A DNA stretch of 64,000 nucleotides, taken from assembly GCF_000934845.1 (NCBI RefSeq), contig NZ_JXIQ01000023.1, positions 1 through 64,000 of the forward strand, written 5' to 3'. The notes below the pieces were generated by a model. That model searched no databases. It had not been told where the DNA came from and worked only from the letters and a program-made list of their open reading frames with translations. Shown here piece after piece: positions 35,418 to 45,164 of the stretch. The number at the start of each line of letters is the position of its first letter. Position 1 is the stretch's first letter. A program made the translations under genes and the position numbers. This stretch comes from Mesobacillus subterraneus (GTDB lineage: Bacteria > Bacillota > Bacilli > Bacillales > Cytobacillaceae).

Positions 35418-36896
35418 TTATTCCGATTTTAAGTTCTCTACACTCTGATTAAATTCCTTTTCTATCTCCGGGTTTGTCTTAAAAGTAACCAGGCTGACGA
35501 CGATGGATACAATCAGATTGATCAGGAAGCCAGGGACGATTTCATACATGGTGTCGCTCAGACCGGCATTGCTCCAGATGACGACGGTGGCTGCGCCGGC
35601 AACCATCCCGAATATCGCTCCCCAGTTGGTCATCTTACGCCAGTACAGGCTTAGCAGGATGATCGGTCCGAACGCTGCACCGAAGCCTGCCCATGCGTAT
35701 GCCACCAGTCCAAGAATGGTATCGTTCTGAGCCCATGCAAGCACAGCGGCTACGATTGCTACTAAGAGCACAGCCAAGCGTCCGAAAAATACATATTGCA
35801 TATCGGATTTCTCTTTTTTGAATAAAATTTTGTATAAATCTTCCGTAAGGGCGCTGGATGTAACAATCAACTGAGAAGAAATCGTGCTCATGATCGCAGC
35901 CAGCACCGCAGCCAGCATGAATCCAGCAAACAATGGATGGAAGAAGATTTGCCCGAGCACAATGAAAACTGCCTCAGGGTTATCCAGTTTCACATCTGGG
36001 TTCTGATTGAAATAAGCAAGACCGACAAGAGATGTTAGAACAGCCCCAATTAAGGAGAAAATCATCCAGCCCATTCCGATTCTTCTGGCACTTTTTATTT
36101 CTTTTATCGATGTAATCGCCATAAAGCGGGTGATGATATGCGGCTGGCCAAAGTAACCAAGCCCCCATGCGGAAGTGGAAATGATCCCGAGTACGGTAGT
36201 CCCTTTAAATAAATCAAGCAAGGAAGGATCAATTGACCGGATTGTGTTGAACGTCTCGGCAGTTCCGCCTGTTTTTGAGAAGCCGATGATCGGTACAAGC
36301 AGCAGAGCGAGGACCATCATCATTCCTTGAATGAAGTCGGTGTAGCTTACCGCGAGGAAGCCACCAAATAAGGTATAGGCTACGACAACAACGGAAACAA
36401 GCAGCAAGCCGGTATGATAATTAAGGCCGAAGGAACTCTGGAAGAACACGGCACCGGCGACCATTCCAGAGGAGACATAGAAAGTGAAAAATAGTAGAAT
36501 AACAATGCCGGAGATAATTCTTAAAAGCTTTGTATCATCTTTAAAACGGTTTTCAAGGAAGCTTGGGATGGTGATCGAGTCATTCGCTACAAGTGTGTAG
36601 GAACGAAGTCGAGGCGCAACATACAACCAGTTCAGGTATGCACCTACCGTAAGGCCAATCGCAATCCATGCATTCGCCAAACCACTAACATAAATTCCTC
36701 CTGGAAGACCCATCAAAAGCCAACCGCTCATATCGGCCGCTCCGGCACTAAGTGCGGTGACTGCTGGACCGAGCGATCTCCCGCCCAGCATGTAGTCTGT
36801 CAGATTGGCAGTCTTTTTGTAAGCGTACCAGCCGATATAGAGCATCACGGCCATGTAAATTCCAATCGCGATAATTTGATACATTTCATTGGACAT
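35418..36896 (-). CDS. opuE: Sodium/proline symporter, OpuE/PutP type
   Basis: This 492-aa inner-membrane carrier of the sodium:solute symporter family has about 13 hydrophobic helices. LTDYMLGGRSLGPAVTALSA and the ADMSGWLLMGLPG stretch hold the sodium- and proline-binding residues known from PutP. ATG 36896 is preferred over the adjacent ATG 36899 because GGAGG is 7 bp away, and the resulting 492 residues equals OpuE of B. subtilis. In B. subtilis opuE lies just before gatC. Here it follows gatB and is inverted. OpuE (osmoprotection) and PutP (nutrition) cannot be separated by sequence alone. Confidence 0.88.
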   Translation of the reverse strand: MSNEMYQIIAIGIYMAVMLYIGWYAYKKTANLTDYMLGGRSLGPAVTALSAGAADMSGWLLMGLPGGIYVSGLANAWIAIGLTVGAYLNWLYVAPRLRSYTLVANDSITIPSFLENRFKDDTKLLRIISGIVILLFFTFYVSSGMVAGAVFFQSSFGLNYHTGLLLVSVVVVAYTLFGGFLAVSYTDFIQGMMMVLALLLVPIIGFSKTGGTAETFNTIRSIDPSLLDLFKGTTVLGIISTSAWGLGYFGQPHIITRFMAITSIKEIKSARRIGMGWMIFSLIGAVLTSLVGLAYFNQNPDVKLDNPEAVFIVLGQIFFHPLFAGFMLAAVLAAIMSTISSQLIVTSSALTEDLYKILFKKEKSDMQYVFFGRLAVLLVAIVAAVLAWAQNDTILGLVAYAWAGFGAAFGPIILLSLYWRKMTNWGAIFGMVAGAATVVIWSNAGLSDTMYEIVPGFLINLIVSIVVSLVTFKTNPEIEKEFNQSVENLKSE

Positions 36897-37051
36897 CATC
36901 TTTCCTCCTTTATTTTTGCTAATAAAAATAAAAAAATATTGCCAATACATGTAATATTCTATCATTTTTTCTGAAAAATTAACACTCTATTTTTCTGCAA
37001 AAAAACTATTCATTTCATAGTAATTTTCTCTATTACTATACTAAATTGATG

Positions 37052-37663
37052 TTAGCGTTTTTTAGGAGGAATGCGATCGCGGCCTTTCTTATCAGTGATC
37101 TTCGGTTCACTGCCATTAAAGAAATTCTGGATGTTTGACCGGTGCAAGAAAAGTAACAAAATAATAAATGCAGTAAAAATAAGTGGTTCTTCGATGTTCG
37201 GTGAGAAGAATGAATAAATAAGCATCGCAATTCCAACTGAAATAGAGCCGATAAATACATATTTGGTCAAAAGAATAACGGTGAAAAAGGTAAGATAGAC
37301 GGCCAGGAACATGCCGACATCAGCAATCAGCAGCACACCTGCTGTTGTTGCGATTGCTTTGCCGCCGCGAAATCCGGCAAAAATTGGGAAGCAGTGACCG
37401 ATGACCGCAATTAATCCCGCATACAAAGGTTCGACCGGGACATTGAAAATCAACGGAAGGGAAGCAGCCAGCACTCCTTTTCCCCCATCAATCAGCAGGA
37501 CAATGATCGCAGCCTTTTTGCCCATCACTCGAAGTGTATTCGTGGCACCAGGATTTTTGCTGCCGTGGTTCCTAATATCGACTTGGAAAAAATATTTTCC
37601 CATCCATAAGGCTGTTGGAATCGAGCCAATCAAATAGGCAGCTAGGACCATCATCCAAATCAT
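37052..37663 (-). CDS. plsY: Acyl-phosphate:glycerol-3-phosphate acyltransferase
   Basis: PlsY (203 aa) is the membrane enzyme that adds the first acyl chain to glycerol-3-phosphate in phospholipid synthesis. It has the three known active-site loops: GSKNPGATNTLRVMG, a GGKGVLAA motif, and GFRGGKAIATTAGV. It has about five to six membrane helices and a basic tail (KKGRDRIPPKKR). The ATG has GGGGGATG upstream. It lies alone, divergent from dagK. Confidence 0.95.
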   Translation of the reverse strand: MIWMMVLAAYLIGSIPTALWMGKYFFQVDIRNHGSKNPGATNTLRVMGKKAAIIVLLIDGGKGVLAASLPLIFNVPVEPLYAGLIAVIGHCFPIFAGFRGGKAIATTAGVLLIADVGMFLAVYLTFFTVILLTKYVFIGSISVGIAMLIYSFFSPNIEEPLIFTAFIILLLFLHRSNIQNFFNGSEPKITDKKGRDRIPPKKR

Positions 37664-37912
37664 GAAACATCCCCCTTTTTCCCGTATAGATTTTTAAAAG
37701 ATATTGCCAATAAATGTAATCGCTCTCTTTGTATTGTACGGAAAAAAGAGTAAAATGGAAAGAACATTTCTGGAGTGCTTTTTTGGCAAATAGTTTTGAA
37801 GTAGCTTATGATAGATCTGGTAGTGTCTCGGTGATTGCATGGACGAGAAATATGAGCTATGATGTAAAATGATGGAACAAAATTAAAAACCAAGGTAAAT
37901 AGGATGATGGGT

Positions 37913-38854
37913 ATGAAAAGAGCAAGAATCATTTATAATCCGACTTCCGGACGGGAAGCTTTTAAAAAGCATCTTGCTGATGTTTTAGTGAAACTAGAAA
38001 ATGCCGGCTATGAAACCTCTTGCCATGCAACAACAGGGGAAGGGGATGCGACGCATGCAGCGAGGATTGCAATCGAGCGGCGCTATGACCTGGTGATTGC
38101 AGCTGGCGGTGACGGGACGATCAATGAAGTGGTCAATGGCATTGCTGACCAGGAATACCGCCCGAAAATTGGTGTCATTCCAGTAGGTACAACGAATGAC
38201 TTCGCCCGCGCACTGCATATTCCTCGTGATATCGATGCGGCAGTCGACATCATTGTAAATGGCGAAACGATCCCGGTGGACGTGGGCCGGATTAACGATA
38301 GATATTTTATTAATATTGCAGGCGGCGGCAGGATGACTGAGCTGACATACGAAGTTCCAAGCAAACTCAAGACGATGCTTGGCCAGCTCGCGTACTATTT
38401 AAAAGGAATAGAGATGCTGCCATCCATCCGTGCGTCCCATGTGACGATAGAGTACGATGGCAAGCTGTTTGAAGGCGAAGTGATGATGTTTCTCGTCGGA
38501 CTTACAAACTCAGTCGGCGGCTTTGAGCGCCTTGCCCCTGATTCATCGATCAATGATGGCTTGTTTTCGCTGTTAATATTAAAAAAGACAAGCCTGGCTG
38601 ATTTTATCAGGATAGCTTCGCTGGCAGTGAGGGGCGAACACATCTATGACCCTGGGGTGATCTACACACAAGCAAATCGGATCAAGGTGCAGGCGAAAGA
38701 AACGGTGCAGTTGAATCTGGACGGCGAATATGGAGGCAATCTTCCAGCTGAATTCGAAAATTTGTACAGGCATATCGAAGTTTACGTCCCGCTTGATGAA
38801 ATCCGTCCTGAAGATCGTCCGGAGAACCTCGAAAGGAAGTTTATAGCTGAATGA
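37913..38854 (+). CDS. dagK: Diacylglycerol kinase (soluble type)
   Basis: DagK (313 aa) phosphorylates diacylglycerol to recycle it into phospholipid synthesis. The family N-terminus KRARIIYNPTSGREAFKKHL and the catalytic loop AAGGDGTINEVVNGIAD are present, with the substrate-region VGTTNDFARAL. An ATG at 37904 is in frame, but MKRARIIYNPTSG at 37913 is the family start. It is about ten residues longer than the B. subtilis protein. It sits upstream of pncB. Confidence 0.95.
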   Translation: MKRARIIYNPTSGREAFKKHLADVLVKLENAGYETSCHATTGEGDATHAARIAIERRYDLVIAAGGDGTINEVVNGIADQEYRPKIGVIPVGTTNDFARALHIPRDIDAAVDIIVNGETIPVDVGRINDRYFINIAGGGRMTELTYEVPSKLKTMLGQLAYYLKGIEMLPSIRASHVTIEYDGKLFEGEVMMFLVGLTNSVGGFERLAPDSSINDGLFSLLILKKTSLADFIRIASLAVRGEHIYDPGVIYTQANRIKVQAKETVQLNLDGEYGGNLPAEFENLYRHIEVYVPLDEIRPEDRPENLERKFIAE

Positions 38855-38984
38855 AGAAACGGGGGAAAGGTGCTTCCCTCTGTCCCTTCGAGGGCTCGAT
38901 TGGTTAGATGGGAATGCGGCATCATTGAAATAGATCAGTGCATCAGCAAAGACAAATCAGATGCAGTAATTTGGGGGTTTTTTT

Positions 38985-40460
38985 TTGAGTACGAAATTTA
39001 TAGATGACAGCTTAATGCTCCATACGGACTTATATCAATTAAACATGATGGAAACTTACTGGCGTGATGGCGTTCACAATCGCCGGGCGGTTTTTGATTT
39101 GTTTTTCCGCAAGCTTCCTTTCGGCAATGGTTATGCGGTTTTTGCCGGGCTGGAAAAAGTCATTCATTATATCAAGAACTTTGGCTTCACAGAAAGCGAT
39201 ATCCAGTATTTAAGAGAGGAAGGGGAATTTGGAGAGGATTTCCTAGCCTTTTTACAAGATATGAAATTCACTGGTTCGATCCGCTCGATGCAGGAAGGGG
39301 AAATTGTTTTTGCCAATGAACCGCTGTTACGGGTGGACGCTCCACTTGCCCAAGCGCAGTTAATCGAGACGGCGCTGCTGAATATCGTTAACTATCAGAC
39401 ACTGATTGCAACAAAAGCCTCGCGTATCAAGCAGGTCGTGAAGGCTGAGGTGGCGATGGAGTTCGGTACGCGCCGGGCACATGAACTGGATGCGGCGCTC
39501 TGGGGCACTCGTGCTGCCTATATTGGAGGATTTGACTCGACAAGCAACGTACGTGCAGGCAAGCTTTTCGGTATTCCAACTGCTGGAACCCACGCGCATT
39601 CCATGGTTCAGGCGTACAAGGATGATTATACCTCCTTTAAAAAATACGCGGAAACCCATAACGATTGCGTATTCCTCGTCGATACTTACGATACGCTCAG
39701 ATCGGGTGTGCCGAATGCAATCAAGGTCGCCAGGGAATTTCGCGACAAAATCAATTTTATCGGAATTCGTCTCGACAGCGGCGACCTTGCTTATCTTTCA
39801 AAGGAAGCGCGCAAGATGCTGGATGAAGCAGGTTTTAAGCAAGCGAAAATTGTCGCTTCCAGCGATCTGGATGAATACACGATAATGAACCTGAAAGCCC
39901 AGGGGGCTAAGATCGATATTTGGGGAGTCGGCACCAAATTGATCACCGCTTATGAACAAGCTGCGCTCGGAGCTGTTTATAAAATTGTTGCAGTGGAGCA
40001 GTCTGATGGAAGAATGGAGGACACCATCAAAATTTCCTCCAATCCTGAAAAAGTAACCACACCGGGAATTAAAAATGTATACAGGATCATCAATAATATC
40101 AATAATCGCTCTGAAGGGGATTATATTACACTGGAGGATGAAAATCCGCAGCAGGAAAATCGCCTGAAGATGTTTCACCCTGTCCACACTTTTGTCAGCA
40201 AATTTGTCACTAATTTTTCAGCACGCGATTTGCATCATGATATATTTACGGATGGCCAGCTCGTGTACAATCAGCCAAGCCTGGGGGAAGTCCGCAAGCA
40301 TTCGACATACTGCCTCGGTGTGCTTTGGGAAGAATACACACGTATGCTCAATCCAGAAGAATATCCGGTTGACCTCAGCCAAAAATGCTGGGACAATAAA
40401 ATGCGCAATATAGAAGAAGTGAAAGAAAAGATCGCAAAAATGACTGGTGAGAGTATGTAA
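38985..40460 (+). CDS. pncB: Nicotinate phosphoribosyltransferase
   Basis: PncB (491 aa) makes nicotinate mononucleotide from nicotinate and PRPP for NAD salvage. Landmarks are MLHTDLYQLNMMETYW, FDLFFRKLPFGNGYAVFAGL, GTRRAHELDAALWGTRAAY, GTHAHSMVQAY with the active-site His, and RLDSGDLAYLS. It starts with TTG 38985, supported by TTGGGGG upstream and by the family N-terminus. It is followed by a terminator. Confidence 0.95.
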   Translation: MSTKFIDDSLMLHTDLYQLNMMETYWRDGVHNRRAVFDLFFRKLPFGNGYAVFAGLEKVIHYIKNFGFTESDIQYLREEGEFGEDFLAFLQDMKFTGSIRSMQEGEIVFANEPLLRVDAPLAQAQLIETALLNIVNYQTLIATKASRIKQVVKAEVAMEFGTRRAHELDAALWGTRAAYIGGFDSTSNVRAGKLFGIPTAGTHAHSMVQAYKDDYTSFKKYAETHNDCVFLVDTYDTLRSGVPNAIKVAREFRDKINFIGIRLDSGDLAYLSKEARKMLDEAGFKQAKIVASSDLDEYTIMNLKAQGAKIDIWGVGTKLITAYEQAALGAVYKIVAVEQSDGRMEDTIKISSNPEKVTTPGIKNVYRIINNINNRSEGDYITLEDENPQQENRLKMFHPVHTFVSKFVTNFSARDLHHDIFTDGQLVYNQPSLGEVRKHSTYCLGVLWEEYTRMLNPEEYPVDLSQKCWDNKMRNIEEVKEKIAKMTGESM

Positions 40461-40468
40461 GGGTATAT

Positions 40469-40500
40469 GCTGCTTCCTGAGGGAGGCAGCTTTTTCCTTT
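40469..40500 (+). terminator. Terminator after pncB
   Basis: GCTGCTTCC (40469-40477) and GGAGGCAGC (40482-40490) form a 9-bp stem with a 4-nt loop, followed by TTTTTCCTTTT. Confidence 0.85.
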
Positions 40501-40592
40501 TAAGACGGGGGCATTTTTGCATGTTTTCTGATACAATGAAAGAGTATTTCCTCAGCCAATCCACATTTTTTCTCACTGAAAGGAGCCCACAA

Positions 40593-42725
40593 ATGCTGCA
40601 AAAAGCCATTGAATTATTGCAAAAATATTTTGGTTATACGACATTCCGCCGAGGCCAGGACGAGGCGATCGCCTCCGTGCTGGATGGGAAAAGCACGGTC
40701 TGCGTTATGCCAACCGGCGGCGGAAAGTCAATTGTTTACCAAATTCCTGCTCTTGTGATGCCGGGAACGACTCTCGTTATTTCCCCGCTGATCTCGTTGA
40801 TGAAGGATCAGGTGGATACGCTCAGCCAGCTCGGTATTCCAGCTGCCTATATCAATAGTTCGCTGACTGCCCGCGAAGCTGCATCAAGGATGAATGATGC
40901 TAGGAATGGAAAGTACAAGCTGCTGTATATTGCACCCGAACGCCTTAGTTCCTGGGAATTCATTCAAGACTTGCAGGAAATGGACATTCCGTTGATCGCG
41001 GTCGATGAAGCGCACTGTATTTCCCAGTGGGGCCATGATTTTCGCCCAAGCTATCTGCAGATTTCCGGGCTTGTTGACCGTCTGCCGCGAAAACCGATTG
41101 TACTGGCCTTGACGGCTACCGCAACTCCAAAGGTTAGGGAAGATATTTGCGCCTCGCTAAAAATAGACCCTAATCATACCGTGATTACCGGGTTCGAGCG
41201 CAGCAACCTGAGTTTTTCTGTTGTTAAAGGACAAGATCGCCAAGTCTTTTTAAAAGATTTCATCAAAAAGAATGAAAAAGAAGCAGGGATCATTTATGCG
41301 GCGACACGCAAAACGGTTGACCAGCTTTATGAGTGGCTGCACAAGGAAGGCTTCCATGCTGCCCGCTACCATGCTGGCATGAATGATGAAGACCGGACTC
41401 GTGAACAGGACCGCTTTTTACAGGACGAGGCCACCGTAATGGTCGCGACATCGGCGTTCGGAATGGGAATTGATAAGAGCAATATTCGCTACGTCCTCCA
41501 TTTTCAGCTGCCTAAGAATATGGAAAGCTATTATCAGGAAGCTGGCCGTGCCGGTCGGGACGGCCTGAACAGCGAATGTGTCTTGCTGTATTCCTCTCAG
41601 GATGTCCAGGTACAGCGCTTTTTGATTGACCAATCAGCGGATCGCGAACGAATAGCACCCGAACTGGAAAAACTGCAGCAAATGGTCGGGTACTGCCACA
41701 CCGAGGAATGCTTGCAATCCTATATCCTCCATTATTTTGGTGAAAGGGAAACGGAACCATGCGGCCGCTGCGGAAATTGTACGGACTCACGTGAAACGGA
41801 AGACGTCACAAAGGATGCCCAAATGGTGCTGTCCTGCATCATCAGGATGGGGCAGAAGTACGGGAAAGCGATGACGGCGAATGTTTTGACTGGATCGCGA
41901 AATAAAAAAGTGACCGAGCTGCGCCTCGATAAACTGCCGACGTACGGATTGATGAAAAACCGCAGTTCCAAACAGGTGAACGACTTGATCGAGTTCCTGA
42001 TTTCGCAGGAATTAATTGGCGTTGAGCATGGAACCTACCCAACCATCTATGTCCCTGAAAAGGGGAAGGGTGTATTGCTCGGCAAGACGAAGGTGTTTAG
42101 GAAGGAAGCAGTTCGAGTCAAGCAGGTTTCAAACGATGACCCGTTATTTGAAGAACTGCGAGAGTTACGGAGAGAGATTGCTTCAGCCGAAAAAGTTCCG
42201 CCATTTGTCATTTTCTCCGATTCTTCTTTGAAGGATATGTGCCTGAAGCTGCCGCTGACGAATGCGGATTTTCTTAATGTAGCTGGTGTCGGAGAGCACA
42301 AGCTGCAGAAGTACGGGGAACCATTCATTCAACGGATCATCGAATTCTGCAAGGAATATCCAGAGCGTCAGCCTGTGATGAATGCCGTTGTCGAGGGCGG
42401 AAAGAAACCGGCGAAAAAAGCTGTTGGCGACTCTCATCTTGAAACCTACAAGCTGCATCAGTCGAAACTGTCAGTTGCTGAAATTGCCGCCAATCGCGAA
42501 CTTGCGGAAAGTACCATCGAAAATCACTTGATTCAATGTATCCAGCAGGATATGGAAGTTGACTATAACGTGCTGATTCCAGCAAAGTTTATGAACGACC
42601 TCGAGCAGGCCGTATCTGAAGCCGGCCGCGACAAACTCAAGCCAATCAAGGAACTCCTTCCCGATCATATCAGTTATTTTATGATCAAAGTCTTTTTGTA
42701 CATGTCTAAAAAGAAGGTACATTAA
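40593..42725 (+). CDS. recQ: ATP-dependent DNA helicase RecQ (long form)
   Basis: This 710-aa 3'-5' helicase acts in recombinational repair. It has Walker A PTGGGKSIVYQIPAL, the DEAH box VDEAHCISQWGHDFRPSY, a zinc-binding CGRCGNCTDS in the RQC region, an HRDC domain (about 510-590) with SLKDMCLKLPLTNADFLNVA, and a C-terminal helix-turn-helix (about 620-705) with LSVAEIAANRELAESTIENH. The last domain makes it longer than the standard 590-610 aa enzyme. ATG 40593 follows AAAGGAG by 8 bp. The longer open frame upstream is rejected. Confidence 0.94.
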   Translation: MLQKAIELLQKYFGYTTFRRGQDEAIASVLDGKSTVCVMPTGGGKSIVYQIPALVMPGTTLVISPLISLMKDQVDTLSQLGIPAAYINSSLTAREAASRMNDARNGKYKLLYIAPERLSSWEFIQDLQEMDIPLIAVDEAHCISQWGHDFRPSYLQISGLVDRLPRKPIVLALTATATPKVREDICASLKIDPNHTVITGFERSNLSFSVVKGQDRQVFLKDFIKKNEKEAGIIYAATRKTVDQLYEWLHKEGFHAARYHAGMNDEDRTREQDRFLQDEATVMVATSAFGMGIDKSNIRYVLHFQLPKNMESYYQEAGRAGRDGLNSECVLLYSSQDVQVQRFLIDQSADRERIAPELEKLQQMVGYCHTEECLQSYILHYFGERETEPCGRCGNCTDSRETEDVTKDAQMVLSCIIRMGQKYGKAMTANVLTGSRNKKVTELRLDKLPTYGLMKNRSSKQVNDLIEFLISQELIGVEHGTYPTIYVPEKGKGVLLGKTKVFRKEAVRVKQVSNDDPLFEELRELRREIASAEKVPPFVIFSDSSLKDMCLKLPLTNADFLNVAGVGEHKLQKYGEPFIQRIIEFCKEYPERQPVMNAVVEGGKKPAKKAVGDSHLETYKLHQSKLSVAEIAANRELAESTIENHLIQCIQQDMEVDYNVLIPAKFMNDLEQAVSEAGRDKLKPIKELLPDHISYFMIKVFLYMSKKKVH

Positions 42726-42737
42726 GAGAGACGCAGC

Positions 42738-42780
42738 TTAGTTGTCCAGTTCCAGCGTTAGCCCATTCGAGACGCCACAA
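42738..42780. repeat. Short copy of the CCAGCTCCAGCG-type intergenic repeat
   Basis: TTAGTTGTCCAGTTCCAGCG followed by TTAGCCCATTCGAGACGCC matches the opening of the repeat at 30207 with a few changes. Confidence 0.55.
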
Positions 42781-42872
42781 GTACAATGATAGTTGCAGAC
42801 TGTGCCTTTCGCAATCATACAAGCAATGTGATAAACTCTGACTTAGCTAATTCACAGCAAAGGACGGAAATG

Positions 42873-44249
42873 ATGAGCAAAACAATCCCGGTTAAAAAGA
42901 ATGATTATCTAGAGGTTGAGTTTGAAGATTTGACGCATGACGGTGCTGGTGTCGCAAAGATCGATGGCTACCCGATTTTCGTGCAGGGCGGTCTCCCCGG
43001 AGAACATGCGAAAATAAAAGTTACCAAGGTAAACAAAGGATACGGCTTCGGCCGGCTGATAGAAATTCTTGAACAAAGCCCATTCCGTGTTGAATGTCCG
43101 GCTGAGGATGCCCATAAGTACGGAGGCTGCCAGCTGCAGCATATTAGCTATAAGGGTCAGCTTAAGTATAAGGAAAATATGGTGAAGCAAGTGCTGACAC
43201 GGATTGGAAAGCTTGAGGATGTTGTGGTGCACCCGATTATCGGGATGGACAACCCGTGGCATTACCGAAACAAAGCCCAAGTGCCAGTTGGGGAGAAAGA
43301 CGGCAAGCTGATCGCCGGCTTTTTCAAGCCGCGAAGCCACGAGATCGTCGATACAGACGAGAGCCTGCTTCACCTTCATGAAATAAATGAGGCAATCAAG
43401 GTGGTAAAAGAAATCGCCAGTGAGCTTGGAATCCAGCCTTATCAGGAAGAATCGCACAAAGGTGTGCTACGCCACATCATGGCCAGGTATGGCAGACAAA
43501 CCGGTGAGTTGATGGTGGTTATGGTAACGAGGACAAATGAGCTTCCTCAGCGCGCGAAACTGGTTGAAAAGATTATCGAGCGGCTTCCTAAGGTAAAATC
43601 AATCGTTCACAACAGTAACTCCAAAAAAACAAATGTCATCATGGGCGATCAAACAGAGGTACTATGGGGCAGCGAAGTCATCTATGACTACATCGGAGAC
43701 ATCAAGTTCGCCATCTCAGCGCGGTCTTTCTATCAAGTTAACCCTGAACAAACAAAAGTACTCTACGATAAAGCACTTGAATATGCAGAGCTTACAGGCA
43801 AAGAGTCCGTTATTGACGCCTATTGCGGCATCGGCACCATCTCGTTATTTTTAGCACAAAAAGCCAAAAAGGTATTCGGAGTCGAAATCGTTCCCGAAGC
43901 CATCGAAGACGCAAAGCGAAATGCCCAACTAAACGGCATCATAAATACCGAATTTGCAGTCGGTGAAGCAGAAACAGTCATACCTGCCTGGTATAAAGAA
44001 GGGAATAGTGCCGATGTTTTGGTTGTCGACCCACCGCGCAAAGGCTGCGACGAAGCACTTCTGCAAACCATCATAGACATGAAACCGAAGAAGGTAGTGT
44101 ACGTCTCATGCAATCCAGCCACCCTCGCAAGAGACCTGCGAATCCTGGAAGAAGGCGGGTTCAAAACCCTTGAAGTACAACCGGTTGATATGTTCCCGCA
44201 GACGACGCATGTGGAGACGGTAGTATTGTTATCAAGGGTAGAGAAGTAA
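42873..44249 (+). CDS. rlmCD: 23S rRNA (uracil-C5)-methyltransferase RlmCD
   Basis: This 458-aa enzyme methylates 23S rRNA uridines (two sites in B. subtilis). An N-terminal TRAM domain (about 10-70) precedes a central part and a SAM-binding domain with [14 protein letters not shown] and [12 protein letters not shown]. The catalytic Cys is in [13 protein letters not shown]. The usual iron-sulfur motif C-x5-CGGC reads [12 protein letters not shown] here (Tyr for one Cys), and the later Cys in the DE-C-L context is Ser (DTDESLLHL). ATG 42873 gives the family start. An adjacent ATG 42870 and a longer frame are rejected. Confidence 0.93.
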   Translation: MSKTIPVKKNDYLEVEFEDLTHDGAGVAKIDGYPIFVQGGLPGEHAKIKVTKVNKGYGFGRLIEILEQSPFRVECPAEDAHKYGGCQLQHISYKGQLKYKENMVKQVLTRIGKLEDVVVHPIIGMDNPWHYRNKAQVPVGEKDGKLIAGFFKPRSHEIVDTDESLLHLHEINEAIKVVKEIASELGIQPYQEESHKGVLRHIMARYGRQTGELMVVMVTRTNELPQRAKLVEKIIERLPKVKSIVHNSNSKKTNVIMGDQTEVLWGSEVIYDYIGDIKFAISARSFYQVNPEQTKVLYDKALEYAELTGKESVIDAYCGIGTISLFLAQKAKKVFGVEIVPEAIEDAKRNAQLNGIINTEFAVGEAETVIPAWYKEGNSADVLVVDPPRKGCDEALLQTIIDMKPKKVVYVSCNPATLARDLRILEEGGFKTLEVQPVDMFPQTTHVETVVLLSRVEK

Positions 44250-44280
44250 GAGTGTAAAAAGGTAAGTAAATAAGCACTTT

Positions 44281-44338
44281 CTGTGATTTGAGATCTGGTT
44301 TCATGCCGGAAGGATAATCACGGTTTTTTATTTTGTGG
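44281..44338 (+). terminator. Probable terminator after rlmCD
   Basis: CTGTGATT (44282-44289) pairs with AATCACGG near 44317-44324 around a long loop, followed by TTTTTTATTTT. Confidence 0.55.
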
Positions 44339-44395
44339 GAACTTATCTAAGAATGCGGAATGCAAGGTTTATAGGTTAGATTTACTTTAGGGCTC

Positions 44396-44456
44396 GTGAG
44401 TTGATAAGATTGCTGACAAAAATGCGGTGAGTGGATAGGATTATTGTCAAAAAATT
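44396..44456. repeat. Two-copy 31-bp imperfect tandem repeat before the restriction operon
   Basis: GTGAGTTGATAAGATTGCTG at 44396 is repeated with changes as GTGAGTGGATAGGATTATTG at 44427, each followed by (A)CAAAAAT or TCAAAAAAT. It lies at the left edge of the accessory island, upstream of the promoter. It could be a regulatory site or a junction scar. Confidence 0.5.
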
Positions 44457-44476
44457 AGAAAACATTTACACTTTTT

Positions 44477-44506
44477 ATTGACCGAGTCAATAAAATGAAG
44501 TACAAT
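44477..44506 (+). promoter_or_regulatory. Promoter and palindromic operator of the type I R-M operon
   Basis: -35 TTGACC (44478-44483) and -10 TACAAT (44501-44506) are 17 bp apart. The -35 box lies inside a perfect palindrome, ATTGAC-CGA-GTCAAT (44477-44491). The first gene downstream encodes a helix-turn-helix protein, so autoregulation by binding this palindrome is likely (inference). Confidence 0.65.
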
Positions 44507-44549
44507 AAATATTAGGTGGGATTATAGCCCTGCACCAGGAGGTGAGAAC

Positions 44550-45143
44550 TTGATAGGATTAGAATATATTTTAAACCTCTATAACCTTCAACATATAGAA
44601 CTAGCTGAAAAACTTGGCATTAAAAAACAAAATATAAACATGTGGGTGAAAGGGCGACAGAACATTCCAAAGAAATATCTACCGGTTTTAGAAGAACTCT
44701 TTGGCATTGATCAGTCCTACTTTGGGCGTGAGCTTACAGAAATTGATCAGTTGGAAATCCAAAAGGAAAAGCTGAAAAGAGATCTTAAGCCTGTAATCAA
44801 AAAGCATGAGCAGCAGTTTTCACTGGGAGAGATTAATGATCTCATTGAAGTTCCCATCTATGATAAAGAAGAAATGAATGCAATAGAGCGAGATATTGAA
44901 AAGGCCAAGCTTGTATCTAAGTTTAAGGCCGCGATGGATATAGTGGATAATAATCCATACTTGGAGACTTATAAACTGATCGTAGAACTACTTGAAAAAG
45001 TGCAGCATGAATCAGTTCTGCACAAAACAATTGAAGCATTGGCTCACTATTATCAAGTCTTACCTGATTGGGTAAGCAGCGAACCTGAACAAGAAGGCTT
45101 TGAAGGTGAAATATTTGAAGTCTTTGATGATCATAATTATTAA
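44550..45143 (+). CDS. Helix-turn-helix regulator leading the type I R-M operon
   Basis: This 197-aa protein has an N-terminal XRE-like helix-turn-helix (about residues 3-50, LAEKLGIKKQNINMWVKGRQ with NIPKKYLPVLEELFGI), then a charged helical region (about 60-135) and an acidic C-terminus. It probably controls expression of the hsd genes, in the manner of controller proteins. It starts with TTG 44550, set by AGGAGGTGAG 4 bp upstream. It is 21 bp before hsdM. The C-terminal part has no family I recognise. Confidence 0.8.
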   Translation: MIGLEYILNLYNLQHIELAEKLGIKKQNINMWVKGRQNIPKKYLPVLEELFGIDQSYFGRELTEIDQLEIQKEKLKRDLKPVIKKHEQQFSLGEINDLIEVPIYDKEEMNAIERDIEKAKLVSKFKAAMDIVDNNPYLETYKLIVELLEKVQHESVLHKTIEALAHYYQVLPDWVSSEPEQEGFEGEIFEVFDDHNY

Positions 45144-45164
45144 ACATTTGGAGGGAATATATAA

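Noticed and set aside
35231-35452. 73-codon ORF after gatB
   Set aside because: It spans two repeat elements and runs into the symporter end. There is no ribosome binding site.
43081-43140. RlmCD as a pseudogene because of the altered cysteine motif
   Set aside because: The frame is full length and the catalytic Cys and SAM motifs are intact, so only a change in iron-sulfur ligands is claimed.
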